Assembly: GCF_900458815.1 (NCBI RefSeq)
Contig: NZ_UHDZ01000001.1
Span: 1,302,001 to 1,366,000, forward strand
Direction of reading: 5' to 3'
DNA from: Staphylococcus saccharolyticus
GTDB taxonomy: Bacteria; Bacillota; Bacilli; Staphylococcales; Staphylococcaceae
Length of the DNA: 64,000 nucleotides
Each line of letters begins with the position of its first letter. Position 1 is the first letter of the stretch. This document shows positions 41,108 through 52,147 of this stretch, in pieces. A program made the position numbers and the translations under genes. The notes beneath the pieces were generated by a model. It had not been told where the DNA came from. It was given only the letters and a program-made list of their open reading frames with translations, and did not search any database.

Positions 41108-42580
41108 GTGAGTAATGAGACTAAAAATGAAGATACATTTCCTCATAATGATAAAAAACAAACATCATCTCAACACAAAAAGAAAGTAAAACTTAAAATA
41201 TGGCAATTTGTCCTCATCATCTTAGGCGTTATGATACTAACCGCCGCAATTACCATAGCAGCAACGATTATAGTTAGTCATAAAATAAGCGGACTCAATA
41301 AAGACCAACGTGCTAATTTAAAAAAGATTGAATTTGTTTACAAAAAATTGAGTAAAGATTACTACAAAAAGCAAAGTTCCGATAAGCTCACTCAATCTGC
41401 AATCAATGGCATGGTTAAAGAATTAAAAGATCCATACTCAGAGTATATGACTGCTGAAGAGACAAAACAATTTAATGAAGGTGTTTCAGGAGATTTTGTA
41501 GGAATAGGTGCAGAAATGCAGAAGAAAAATGATCAAATTAGCATTACAAGTCCTATCAAAGATTCACCAGCTGAAAAAGCAGGAATCCAACCTAAAGACA
41601 CCGTTACTAAAGTCAATCATCATTCAGTTGTAGGTAAACCACTCGATCAAGTTGTTAAAATGGTACGAGGCAAAAAAGGTACTAATGTAATTTTGACAAT
41701 CAAACGCGGTTCTCAAGAAAAGGATATTAAAATTAAGCGAGACACCATTCACGTTAAAAGTGTTGAATACGAGAAAAAAGGTAATGTCGGTGTTTTAACT
41801 ATTAACAAGTTCCAAAATAACACGTCTGGCGAATTAAAATTTGCTATCATCAAAGCTCACAAACAAGGCGTTCGAAATATCGTTTTAGATTTAAGAAATA
41901 ATCCCGGAGGCTTACTAGAGGAAGCTGTAAAAATGGCTAACATCTTTATTGACAAAGGAAAAACTGTCGTTCAATTAGAAAAAGGCGATGACAAAGAACA
42001 ACTAAAAACGTCGAATGATTCATTAAATCAAGCTAAAGATATGAAGATTTCTATCTTAGTTAATGAAGGATCAGCAAGTGCTTCGGAAGTCTTCACTGGA
42101 GCATTGAAAGATTATCATAAGGCTAAAGTTTATGGTTCTAAAACGTTTGGTAAAGGGATTGTTCAAACAACTCGAGAATTCGATGATGGTTCACTTATTA
42201 AGTATACTGAAATGAAGTGGCTTACACCTGATGGTCATTATATCCATGGCAAAGGAATCAAACCAGATGTCACAATCGCAACACCTAAATATCAATCACT
42301 TAATGTCATTCCTAACAATAAGACGTATAAAGAAGGCGACTCAAATAAAAACGTTAAAACAATGAAAATTGGATTAACTGCTCTAGGATATAAAATTGAT
42401 AATGAATCAACAACTTTTAATTCAGCATTAAAAGCAGAAATTAAAGCTTTCCAAAAAGATAACCACTTAAACGTAACAGGTAATTTTGACAAACAAACAA
42501 ATGATAAATTTACGCAACAATTAGTTGAGAAATCCAATAGAAACGATACAGTGTTAGAACAATTATTAGATAAACTATAA
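41108..42580 (+). CDS. ctpA: Carboxyl-terminal processing protease (S41 family)
   Basis: Membrane-anchored serine protease with extracellular domains, 490 residues. Charged cytoplasmic tail 1-32, one membrane span about 33-58 (WQFVLIILGVMILTAAITIA), PDZ domain about 125-210 (GDFVGIGAEM, SPAEKAGI), and an S41 catalytic domain with the Ser in NEGSASASEVFTG near 325 and Lys in KTFGKGIVQ near 350. A C-terminal peptidoglycan-binding-like domain follows (about 415-485). GTG 41108 has AAAGGGAG upstream. Intact. Confidence 0.92.
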   Translation: MSNETKNEDTFPHNDKKQTSSQHKKKVKLKIWQFVLIILGVMILTAAITIAATIIVSHKISGLNKDQRANLKKIEFVYKKLSKDYYKKQSSDKLTQSAINGMVKELKDPYSEYMTAEETKQFNEGVSGDFVGIGAEMQKKNDQISITSPIKDSPAEKAGIQPKDTVTKVNHHSVVGKPLDQVVKMVRGKKGTNVILTIKRGSQEKDIKIKRDTIHVKSVEYEKKGNVGVLTINKFQNNTSGELKFAIIKAHKQGVRNIVLDLRNNPGGLLEEAVKMANIFIDKGKTVVQLEKGDDKEQLKTSNDSLNQAKDMKISILVNEGSASASEVFTGALKDYHKAKVYGSKTFGKGIVQTTREFDDGSLIKYTEMKWLTPDGHYIHGKGIKPDVTIATPKYQSLNVIPNNKTYKEGDSNKNVKTMKIGLTALGYKIDNESTTFNSALKAEIKAFQKDNHLNVTGNFDKQTNDKFTQQLVEKSNRNDTVLEQLLDKL

Positions 42581-42712
42581 TAGTTTTATGAACCCAATGG
42601 TTTGTCACTTTTTCTTTAACAATAAGTGCTTAGTAATGCTGTGTTTTTCGATGATTAAATAGTTTCTTGGCATAACATAAAAGAAACTTATAATTACCGT
42701 TCCGAAGTTTAA

Positions 42713-42757
42713 TATACGTCTCATTTGTTTATTTATAAATGAGGCGTATAAATTTTT
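42713..42757 (+). terminator. Hairpin between ctpA and the acetyltransferase
   Basis: TATACGTCTCATT pairs with AATGAGGCGTATA (one G-T), followed by a T run. Confidence 0.85.
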
Positions 42758-42783
42758 TATTTTAAAAGAGGTGTTTTAGAAAC

Positions 42784-43287
42784 ATGATTAGATTAGCAAC
42801 AAAAAATGATTTACCTAATATTGAAAAGCTTGTTGATGAATCAAAAGAATTAATGAGAGAATTCAATAATAACCAATGGGATGAAAAATACCCCGCTACA
42901 GAGCATTTTGAAGAAGACATCGATTCTGAAACAATTTATGTTTTAGATGTTAATCAAACAATTTATGGTTTCATTGTTATCGACCAAAACCAATCAGAGT
43001 GGTATGATGACATTGATTGGCCAGTCAATCGAGAGGGTGCTTATGTCATCCATCGTTTAGCTGGATCTAAAGATTATAAAGGTGCAGCAACAGAACTTTT
43101 TCAATTCGCGGTAGATTTAACTGAAGAATACGGTATTCATGTCATTCTTACAGACACGTTTGCGCTCAATAAACCTGCGCAAGGTCTATTTGAGAAGTTT
43201 GGATTTACTAAAGTTGGTGAAGCTGAAATTGATTATCATCCATTTGATAGAGGTGCTCCTTTTTACGCATATTATAAAAACATATAA
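42784..43287 (+). CDS. GNAT-family N-acetyltransferase
   Basis: 167 residues of the GNAT acetyl-CoA-dependent acetyltransferase fold. N-terminal IRLATKNDLPNIEKL, central strand YGFIVIDQ, and the pyrophosphate-binding loop region GAATELFQFAVDLTEEYG near 110, followed by NKPAQGLFEKFGFTKVGEAE near 133 (the LFEKFGFTKVGE helix is typical). Substrate unknown. It precedes murG by 17 bases and is probably co-transcribed with it. Confidence 0.85.
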   Translation: MIRLATKNDLPNIEKLVDESKELMREFNNNQWDEKYPATEHFEEDIDSETIYVLDVNQTIYGFIVIDQNQSEWYDDIDWPVNREGAYVIHRLAGSKDYKGAATELFQFAVDLTEEYGIHVILTDTFALNKPAQGLFEKFGFTKVGEAEIDYHPFDRGAPFYAYYKNI

Positions 43288-43304
43288 GAATAGAGGTAGT
43301 ATTT

Positions 43305-44378
43305 ATGACAAAAATTGCATTTACTGGTGGAGGAACAGTAGGCCATGTATCAGTAAACTTGAGTCTCATTCCTACTGCTATTGCTAAAGGCAACAAAGCA
43401 TTTTATATCGGCTCAAAACACGGTATCGAAAGAGAAATGATAGAATCTCAACTACCTGATATTGACTATTATCCAATATCAAGTGGTAAACTACGTCGTT
43501 ATTTATCATTTGAAAATGCAAAAGATGTCTTTAAAGTTCTGAAAGGAATTTTAGATGCTCGCAAAATATTAAAAAAACAACAACCAGATTTACTTTTCTC
43601 AAAAGGTGGTTTTGTTAGTGTGCCAGTTGTCATTGCTGCACGCTCATTAAAAATACCAACAATCATTCATGAATCTGATTTAACACCTGGATTAGCGAAT
43701 AAAATTTCTCTTAAATTTGCTAAAAAAATCTATACAACATTTGAAGATACATTGGCTTATCTTCCAAAAGATAAATCAGATTTTGTTGGCGCTACTGTGC
43801 GTGAAGATTTAAAACAAGGGAATCAAAAACGTGGTTATCAATTAACTGGATTTGATCATGATAAGAAGGTCTTACTTGTAATGGGCGGAAGCCTCGGTAG
43901 CAAGAAATTAAATGAAATCATCAGACAAAACTTAGAACCACTACTTCATGACTATCACATCATACATTTAACTGGTAAAGGGCTTGTCGATTCATCTATC
44001 AACAAAGAAGGCTATATACAATATGAATTTGTAAAAGATGACTTAACTGATTTATTAGCCATTACAGATACAGTAGTAAGTCGTGCTGGGTCAAATGCTA
44101 TATACGAATTTTTAACTTTACGAATTCCCATCCTCCTTGTCCCACTAGGTTTAGATCAATCACGAGGAGATCAAATTGATAATGCTAAAAACTTTGAATC
44201 TAAAGGATATAGTAGACATATACTTGAAGATGACCTCACTGACATTAAACTTTTAGAAGCGTTAAGTAATATTGAAAAGCATCGTGAAAGCATTATTAAA
44301 CAAATGGAAACTTATAAAGAAAGTTATACGAAAGAAGATTTATTTGATAAAATAATCCATGATGCATTAAATAAGTAG
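43305..44378 (+). CDS. murG: UDP-GlcNAc:undecaprenyl-PP-MurNAc-pentapeptide GlcNAc transferase
   Basis: Makes lipid II from lipid I at the inner face of the membrane; 357 residues. First glycine loop FTGGGTVGHVSVNL near residue 7 (the staphylococcal variant, with Val rather than Gly), second loop KGGFVSVPVVIAA near 100, HESDLTPGLANK near 122, and the C-terminal donor-binding GGSLGSKKLN near 190 and RAGSNAIYE near 262. GAGGTAG precedes the ATG. Intact, as expected for an essential gene. Confidence 0.96.
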   Translation: MTKIAFTGGGTVGHVSVNLSLIPTAIAKGNKAFYIGSKHGIEREMIESQLPDIDYYPISSGKLRRYLSFENAKDVFKVLKGILDARKILKKQQPDLLFSKGGFVSVPVVIAARSLKIPTIIHESDLTPGLANKISLKFAKKIYTTFEDTLAYLPKDKSDFVGATVREDLKQGNQKRGYQLTGFDHDKKVLLVMGGSLGSKKLNEIIRQNLEPLLHDYHIIHLTGKGLVDSSINKEGYIQYEFVKDDLTDLLAITDTVVSRAGSNAIYEFLTLRIPILLVPLGLDQSRGDQIDNAKNFESKGYSRHILEDDLTDIKLLEALSNIEKHRESIIKQMETYKESYTKEDLFDKIIHDALNK

Positions 44379-44390
44379 GGGGCACCAATC

Positions 44391-45005
44391 ATGAATCGTT
44401 GGAAACGCATTTCGTTACTCATTGTATTTACACTCATCTTCGGTATTATCGCTTTTTTCCATGAATCTCGTCTTGTAAAATGGATTGATAATGAAGTATA
44501 TGAGTTTATCTATTCATCTGAAAGCTTCATCACTACTTCAATTATGCTTGGAGCCACTAAAATTGGAGAAGTATGGGCTATGGTGACATTATCACTAATA
44601 TTAGTTGCATATTTGATGATTAAACGGTATAGAATAGAAATGTTATTTTTTGCTCTAGTGATGAGTTTATCAAGTATTCTTAATCCTATATTAAAAAATA
44701 TTTTTGATAGAGAACGACCTACATTGCTTCGATTAATAGATATCTCAGGCTTTAGTTTTCCAAGTGGTCATGCCATGGGCTCAACTTCATTCTTCGGTAG
44801 TGCCATTTATATTTTAAACCGCCACGGTTCTGGACTTTCAAAAGGTGTACTTATTGGTTTGTGCGCCTTATTCATATTACTTATTTCTACATCTAGAGTC
44901 TATTTAGGTGTGCATCACCCAACAGATATAATTGCTGGAATCATTGGTGGTGCATTTTGTATCGTATTATCAACTTTCATTCTAAGAAAGCAACTTGTAG
45001 TTTAA
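44391..45005 (+). CDS. PAP2-family membrane phosphatase
   Basis: 204 residues, about five or six membrane spans. All three PAP2 acid-phosphatase motifs are present: K-x6-RP in KNIFDRERP near 101, PSGH in SFPSGHAMGS near 122, and S-R-x5-H in SRVYLGVHHPTD near 165. Candidate roles are undecaprenyl-pyrophosphate or lipid-phosphate dephosphorylation; its place 12 bases after murG hints at lipid-carrier recycling, but that is inference. Confidence 0.88.
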   Translation: MNRWKRISLLIVFTLIFGIIAFFHESRLVKWIDNEVYEFIYSSESFITTSIMLGATKIGEVWAMVTLSLILVAYLMIKRYRIEMLFFALVMSLSSILNPILKNIFDRERPTLLRLIDISGFSFPSGHAMGSTSFFGSAIYILNRHGSGLSKGVLIGLCALFILLISTSRVYLGVHHPTDIIAGIIGGAFCIVLSTFILRKQLVV

Positions 45006-45035
45006 TAAAAAAATAAAATCGATTTGTCACTCAAC

Positions 45036-45071
45036 ATCCACCTCGAAAAGCAACTATATTTTGAGGTGGAT
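45036..45071 (+). terminator. Terminator of the murG transcript
   Basis: ATCCACCTC pairs with GAGGTGGAT; the T run is short (TTATTTAT). Confidence 0.65.
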
Positions 45072-45150
45072 TATTTATGACATATTGTAATATGAACTTA
45101 AAAATTTTTAATGCTATATTAATTTTTTTGTTTTATCTTTGGTAACACTA

Positions 45151-45191
45151 AGACTAAAAACATTGTTATATTAACGTTTTTAGTCTTTTTC
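45151..45191 (+). terminator. Second terminator before the ABC operon
   Basis: AGACTAAAAAC pairs with GTTTTTAGTCT, followed by TTTTCCTTTT. The rest of the 45006-45310 gap shows no gene. Confidence 0.8.
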
Positions 45192-45310
45192 CTTTTGAAA
45201 ATTAAATAACAAAGATTTTTGATTTACGAAAACTTAATTTTGGAAAAAGTTTGTTTTAAAAGTGTCTATCTATACTTAGTTTGTGAGTATATTTTCAAAG
45301 GAGTAAAGAC

Positions 45311-46396
45311 ATGATACAAATCAAGGATTTAAACAAGGTATATGAAAATGGTAGTCACGCAGTAAAGAATTTTAATTTAGATATTGCTGATAATGAATTT
45401 GTAGGTCCATCTGGATGTGGGAAATCTACTACTTTACGTATGATTGCAGGTCTTGAAGAAATAAGCGAAAGGCAAATCACTGTAGATGGTAAAGTCATTA
45501 ACGACCTACAACCGAAAGATCGTAATATTTCAATGGTATTCCAAAATTACGTATTATATCCTCATATGACGGTATATAAGAATTTAGCTTTTGGTCTTAA
45601 AATACGTGGAATCAAAAAGAAAGTGTATGATGAAAAGATTCAACAAGCTGCTAAAATTCTTGAAATCGAAAACTTGTTAGGTTGAAAACCTAAAGCACTA
45701 TCAGGAAGGCAACGACAACGTGTCGCATTAGGTCGTGCCATCGTTAGAGAAGCTCAAATCTTTCTTATGGATGAGCCATTATCAAATTTAGACGCTAAAT
45801 TAAGAAGTACGATGTGAAGCGAAATTATTAAAATACATAATCAAATGAAAGCAACTACCATTTACATGACACATGACCGAACTGAAGCAATGACAATGGC
45901 ATCACGTATCGTCATTTTGAATCAAGGGGAGATTCAACAAATTGGAACACCAGAAGATATCTATAATTGCCCGGACAATGAATTTGTTGCAACCTTTATT
46001 GGCAGTCCATCAATGAATATGATGACAATTACAAATCATATTGATGCATAGTATATCAATGGATTAAAGATAGCTGACCAATCTGCTATTGATTGTACTT
46101 CTCAAATTCAATGTAGATTGGGGATACGCCCTGAAGATTTAAAGCTAATTACCGATATTGAGGAATCTCAATATCCTATTCAATTAAGTCATTTAGTTAT
46201 TGATTTGGTAGAACTCACTGGCGCATACCAGTTACTTCATTGTCATTTAGAAAATCAAAAAATTATCGCAGCTGTTGATAGTAATTTAAATTTCAACATC
46301 GGACAAACTGTATCTTTTGGCATCAATCCAACCGATGCTCATTATTTCAATATTTCTTCGGGTGAACGTTTACGTCAGGAGGTTACGTCACAATGA
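45311..46396 (+). pseudogene. Sugar-type ABC transporter ATP-binding protein (UgpC/MsmK type), broken
   Basis: One continuous frame with three internal stops: TGA 45683 (LLG-stop-KPKALSG), TGA 45815 (LRSTM-stop-SEI) and TAG 46049. The first two sit where Arg is usual (CGA to TGA). Walker A survives ([10 protein letters not shown] near residue 33), but about three residues before it are missing. The Q loop (MVFQNY) and Walker B (IFLMDEP) are present; the signature reads LSGRQRQ instead of LSGGQRQ. The C-terminal TOBE-like domain follows (GIRPEDLKL). Last bases overlap the next gene. It energised import of a sugar or sugar-phosphate-like solute. Confidence 0.9.
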
Positions 46397-47348
46397 AGCC
46401 AAATAACAAAAGACATCAAGTTCATCACACTCATCAAAAATCTTTATTACAACGTATTTGGGAACATAAAATTTTATATTTGATGATTTTACCTTGCTTG
46501 TTTTTTTATCTCATTTTTAATTACATGCCAATGACGAGTCTTGTGTTAGCCTTTAAAGATTTTCGCTTTGATACTGGAATCATAGGTGGGGAATGGAAAG
46601 GACTTCATTACTTCTCACGCTTTTTGATTCACGTTGTGCACAGATTATTATTAATACGTTAGTGATTAGTGCAATGAAACTCATTTTAGCACTTCCTTTT
46701 CCTATCATTCTTGCGATTATGTTTAGCGAGATTAAAGAATCTAAATTAGGAAAAATACAAGGTGCTTTTCAAGGCACCTTATATATTCCACACTTCTTAT
46801 CTTGGGTGGTCGTAGTTGGTATCTTTAAAAAATTACTCGCACCTGATGATGGCCTCATCAGTCAATTGATTCAACAGTTAGGAGGTAGTGGTTCGACGTA
46901 CTTCATGATGAATCCAGAGTATTTCCACACTATCACGTTCTCAAGCTATCTTTGGAAAAATGTAGGATGGGACTCAATCATTTACTTTGCGGCAATTATG
47001 AGTATTAATCCAGAAATTTATGAATCAGCAGCAATTGATGGAGCAAACCGCTTCAAACAAATTATTCATATTACATTACCAATGTTAACACCAACCATCG
47101 TTATTCTTTCTATCATTTCTTTGGGAGATATTTTAAAAGCTGGTTTCGATCAAATCTTTTTACTTAAAACACCTGGAAGTTCAAATGTTTCTGAAATCCT
47201 TGATACGTTTGTAATTCGAACGGGGATTGAACAAGGGGACTTTAGTTACGACATCGCTATTAGTCTACTTCAAGGTGTAATAGGACTGATTGCAGTTGTT
47301 CTAATAAATAGAATTGCCGATAAAAAATTAAATACTTCACTATACTAA
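46393..47348 (+). pseudogene. Sugar ABC transporter permease 1 (LplB type), frameshifted
   Basis: ATG 46393 overlaps the ATPase stop (ATGA). Reads SLLQRIWEHKILYLMILPCL to GLHYFSRF, then a frameshift at about 46615-46630 gives a stop at 46660; the remainder continues in another frame (CAQIIINTLVISAMKLILALPFP) through the EAA loop YESAAIDGANRFKQI near 47030 to the end KLNTSLY. About six membrane spans in the joined product. Confidence 0.88.
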
Positions 47349-47359
47349 GGAGAATGTAT

Positions 47360-49048
47360 ATGGATAAGAAATCGCTCATCATCTTACTCATAATGATCGT
47401 ACTGATTGCATCAGCATGTGGAAGAAATCATACACAAAATGATGCAAAACGAAAAGCAGATGCTAAAGGTAAACCAAGCACATGGATAGCAGATAGAAAA
47501 CTAAAAGGTCTTGTTTTTGAAAGTGATAATGACGCTTCTCCGAAAATGAATAAAGAAATCGCTCAGGAATTAAAGAAAAAGACTGGTATCACACTAGAGC
47601 TTCAAACAGTTTCAAATGACGATTCTACTGAGGCACTAACATCAGGACTTGCTTCAGGTGATTTACCAGATTTTATTGTCTATTATCTCGATGATAGCGG
47701 GCATCCAGAAATGAAAGTATTAACTAAAGCAGCAAAGCAAGGACGTCTAACAAATCTTACTAAAATGCTAAAAGATACTAAAATTTACAGTAAATATTTT
47801 AAAAAAGGTTATCTACCCAAAGATACCAAAGATAATATCATGTTTAATAAAGAGTTAGACGAAACATAACCTAGTACATATGGGTATTAATCGACATGCG
47901 GGTCAAGAAGAACGACGTACGGTGGGTGGCCCATATGTACGCCGAAATATTATGGAAAAATTAAATATTAAACCTTCATCTATTCATACGTCTAAAGATG
48001 TCGAATGTTTAGCGGAAAAGATGAAAGAACATCATTTCAAAGATGATAATGGAAAAGAAATTACACCTATTGGGTCCTACTGCATGGGGCGAAGATGATC
48101 GCACGAAATTTTACAATGATCTCGTGTGGACAGGACAAGCAGATGAAAAGTTTTTAAATAAAGGAAAGAAAATTGTGCATGAATCTCAAACAGATTATCC
48201 AATGAAACGTGTACGATATGTCAAAAACTTGATGGATAAAGGATTAATGACTAAAGAATTTTATACAATGGAAGAGAATAAAGCTAAAGAAGGCTTAGTT
48301 AATGGTTCGTGGGGCATCGTGTCAGATTTGCATAACTTTGTTACAGAAAATCAAAATATGAAATACGTTCCTTTAGGACCGCTCAATACAGTAAAAGGTA
48401 AGTTTAGAGTTAAAAACCATATAAATCTGGAGCCAATGGCTGGGCTGTACCTAGTATCACAGAACATCCAGAAGATGTCGTAAAACTAGCTGACTTCTTA
48501 GCCAGTCGTGAAGCAAAATTATTGGGTCAATATGGTATCAAAGGACGTGACTATACGTTAGATAAAAAGGCAATCCTCATGTCAAGCCTGAAGTCCTTAA
48601 AGAAATCAAAACTAATCCTGAAAAAGCTAAAAAACGTGGCTTCAGAGGCGCTGGTGCTTATTGGGCAGATCATTTGGGCTATACAGATATCGATAATAAA
48701 AAAGATTTTGGTGAAACAGAGTATGGTGATAACACTAAGACTCATAAAACGACACCGGAAAAAATAGCTGATATGTGGCATTATGACGAGCGTCAAAAGC
48801 ATGCCAAAATTGTTAATGGCCTTACTGTTAAATCATTTTTATCTAAATACGAATATGGTGAAGATTTAGAAATTGCAATTGATGATTATGATGATGCTAT
48901 TAAACGTGCTTATTATTCCCATTCTGATAAAGAAGCTCAACAAATTATAGATAGTGCTGAAGCACGTCTCAAAGATGCAGGACTTGATCAGTTTGAAAAA
49001 TACGTCGAACATCAACGCGACTATAAAAATACTCAAATCATTTATTAA
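47360..49048 (+). pseudogene. ABC transporter solute-binding lipoprotein (LplA type), multiply frameshifted
   Basis: ATG 47360 with AAGGAG 7 bases upstream. Signal peptide and lipobox IASACG near residue 20. The frame breaks near 47868 (ELDET-stop), 48065 (KEITPIG to PTAWGEDDR), 48410 (TVKGK to SITEHPEDVV), and 48580-48640 (TLDKK to EIKTNPEKAKKRG), each followed by clear continuation in another frame, to the end DYKNTQIIY at 49048. At least four frameshifts. Would have been about 560 residues, the size of LplA/YtcQ-type binding proteins. Confidence 0.87.
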
Positions 49049-49064
49049 AAGGGTGACTTAAACA

Positions 49065-49960
49065 ATGAATATTCCAAAAGATAAAAGTGCAATCATCATT
49101 CGTATTTTCTCAATCATTTTTATTTTAGTCATGGTTGTATCAATTATATTACCTATGATTAATATTTTCGCTTTAGCTTTTAATTCAGGGGTAGATGCTC
49201 AAAAAGGTGGCATCACATTCTATCCTCGTAAGTTTTCTCTAGACAATTTTAAAGAAATATTTAAACAGGTAACTTTACTCAATGCTTTATTCATTAGTAT
49301 TGCTAAAACTGTGATTGGCACAATACTTAGTGTCATTTTAACTGCGATTGCGGCGTATGTTTTAACTATAAAGACGTTACCATTTAGGAGAGTTATTTCA
49401 TTATTTCTCGTGTTTACAATGTTATTTAGTGCTGGAGTTGTACCACTCTATATTCTGTTAAATCAATTACATTTAACAGATACGTTTTGGGTTTATATCC
49501 TCCCTTCACTTTATATTGTTTATAACATTTTAATTATACGTACTTTTTTAATCAGCTACCTTCAGGAGTGATTGAATCAGCACGCGTTGATGGATGCAAT
49601 GATTTTCAAATCTTTTGGAAAATCGTTTTACCTATGAGTAAACCAGTAGTAGCATCTATTACATTATTTAATACAGTTAGTCAATGGAACGATTGGTTTA
49701 CAGGTGCATTTTTCGTACGTAACCCAAACCTCAAACCATTAGCAACTGTGTTACAAGACATGTTAACAAGACAAGCAGCCATCGCCGATGCATTAAAACA
49801 AAAATCTGGCTCTTACGCAATGTTAGATAAGTTAACAATAACAAGAGATTCAATGCAAATGGCAATGATTGTACTGATGACCATTCCAGTATTATTCCTA
49901 TTCCCATTCGTCCAAAAACACTTTGTCAAAGGTATAAATATTGGTTCCACTAAAGAGTAA
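49065..49960 (+). pseudogene. Sugar ABC transporter permease 2 (LplC type), frameshifted
   Basis: ATG 49065 opens a membrane protein (SIIFILVMVVSIILPMIN) that stops at 49571 after FLISYLQE. One base over, the frame continues at SGVIESARVDGCNDFQIFWKI, which contains the EAA permease loop, and finishes at 49960 (VKGINIGSTKE). So there is one frameshift just before the EAA loop near 49555-49565. Second channel subunit of the same importer. Confidence 0.9.
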
Positions 49961-49973
49961 AGGAGATAAAATA

Positions 49974-50830
49974 ATGACAACAATATTACAGTTGAGTGAT
50001 TTACATATAGGTCCTAACAACAACGAAAAAGATCAAAAGACATATTGATTTAATCCATCATATGATGACACATTACAAACCTGACATTACTATATTAACA
50101 AGCGATCAAATTTGGTCAGAGGGTGTTCTAGATTCAGGACGTGTCTATACTGAGTTAATGAATTATTTAAATCAATATGATACAAAAATTGCTACAACAT
50201 TTGGCAACCATGATACCGAAAGCATTTTAAAACGATGTGATTTACGTGAGATTGAAGATAAACATTCTGAAAATTACATCCAAAAGCATCATCAATGTAT
50301 TATTGATGATAAAGAGGCATACACGATTGAAATTTAATATTGATGGTGCACTCACTCATATTTTCTATATTATTGGCGGCGGTGATTATAATCCATTTAG
50401 CATCGGAGATTATGATTTTATTCATCCAGAACATGTACATTGGCTTAAACAAACCTATAAAGCTTATCAAGGAGAATATCACAAAAGCTTTCATCATAAT
50501 TTATTATTTACACATATCCCACTTCAAGAATATAGAGAAATTGAGAATGTAAAAGAGTTCCATGGTAGTTTTAATGAACCCATTGCTTGTTCTAAAATTA
50601 ACTCTGATTTATTTAGTCAAATGTTACTAAATAGAGATATAGAAGGTATGTTTGTTGGCCACGATCATGATAATGATTTTACAATTAATTTATATGGTAT
50701 CCGTTTAAACTTCGGTCGTGTTAGCGGTTATAACACATACGGTGATTTACAACGAGGTGCTCGATTAATTGAACTTAGTCCAAACGGTTTTTATAAATCG
50801 AAAGTCTTAGAATTTGATGATCGTTTCTAA
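49974..50830 (+). pseudogene. Calcineurin-like metallophosphoesterase, broken
   Basis: ATG 49974 with AAGGAG upstream. Motifs of the family are spread over three frames: D-x-H in LQLSDLHIG (frame ends at TGA 50046), then PDITILTSDQ (normally G-D; here S-D) and TFGNHDTES, then after TAA 50335 DGALTHIFYIIGGG, HNLLFTHIPL and the GHDHDND metal site, ending DDRF 50830. At least two frame changes. By context it would have cleaved a phosphodiester brought in by the upstream ABC importer; that link is inference. Confidence 0.85.
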
Positions 50831-52140
50831 AACAAACTTTCGAGCACTATATATTCCCATCTTAATAGAGCAACCCTTTATATTGATTGATTATGAGTCA
50901 AACAGATACATTAATGTTAAATAGTTACAGTACAGAAGCCATTGCAGCATCAAGTTTATCGACTCAAATTATAATGCTTATGACTTTTTTAGTGACTATC
51001 ATACACGTAGGAACAAGTATACGTTTGGTACACCTCAAAGAACACAATGATTTAAGTATTTCTAAAGAAATTTATCATAATCTATCACTTAACCTGGTTG
51101 TTTCACTCATATTTACGATAGTTATTGGTATTCTGTTTTCACAAATATTGTGGCTTTTTCAAGTACCCAAAGATATCTTTCGCTTAACATATCAATTTGG
51201 TTTAATTTTACTCAGTGTCTTCACTTTAATAACATGTCAAATGTTTATAGGGACTGTGTTACGTATGGTTAATCATGCCAGATCTACAACGAGGATAACT
51301 GTAATCAGTAATATGACCAACATTTTGTTAAATAGCATTGTGCTTTTTGTGGTACCACATCAAATAGGTAATCCAGTATTAGCAGTGGCAACTGCTATCA
51401 GTCGTTTAATTGGCTGTGTATTAGCAACAATAACTTTGTTACGTGTTTATCGTCCTCAGTTAAGTGATTTTAAATTAAGTTGGTACAAGATACACAGTGT
51501 CTTATCTTTAGGTGTACCAAGTGCTGGTGAACAGATTTCATATAATTTAGCTCAAACGTTTACGACAGCGTTCATTGCGATGTTGGGAACTCAAGTTATA
51601 GCCGCTAAATCTGTTTCTACTGTATTAAGTAGTATTTCTTTTAGTTATGCCATGGCATTTAGTACAACAAGTCAAATTTACTTTGGAAAGCTTATTGCAC
51701 ATCAACGAAATAAAGTTCTGCAACAAAGTGTGAACAAAAGTATATTATTTAACATCATGCAATCTTTCATAATTATGTTTTGTGTTGTGATTGCCTTTAT
51801 TATGTTAGGTCCTTTAATAACGCATGATACACAAACGTATCATCTTATTATCTATTATTTATCAATCTTAATAGGCTTAGAACCCCTTCGTGCAATTAAT
51901 AATTTAATTGCGGATTTATTAAATGTAGCTGGAGATATACGTTTTCCTGTAACAGTAAGTATTTTAACGACTTGGATTTTACTTTTACCAGGGAGTTACA
52001 TATTAGGTATTAAATGCGGTTTCGGTTACACAGGAATTATTCTAGTGAATATTGTGGATGAAGGTTTGAGATTTATTTTAATGTTTAAAAGATGGCGTAA
52101 AGGTCGCTGGAAAGCACTCATGAAGCAGATTGGAGTATAA
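50817..52140 (+). pseudogene. MATE-family efflux transporter, N-terminal frameshift
   Basis: The long frame (from about 50893) encodes a MATE transporter beginning SQTDTLMLNSYSTEAIAASS, but this is the end of the first membrane helix; intact members have about 20-25 residues before it. These are found in another frame from ATG 50817 (NFRALYIPILIEQPFILID), so a one-base change near 50885 separates the two. About 11 of 12 helices remain open. A TTG at 50887 might allow a shortened product without helix 1, probably inactive. Overlaps the phosphoesterase end by 14 bases. Confidence 0.65.
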
Positions 52141-52147
52141 ATGATTT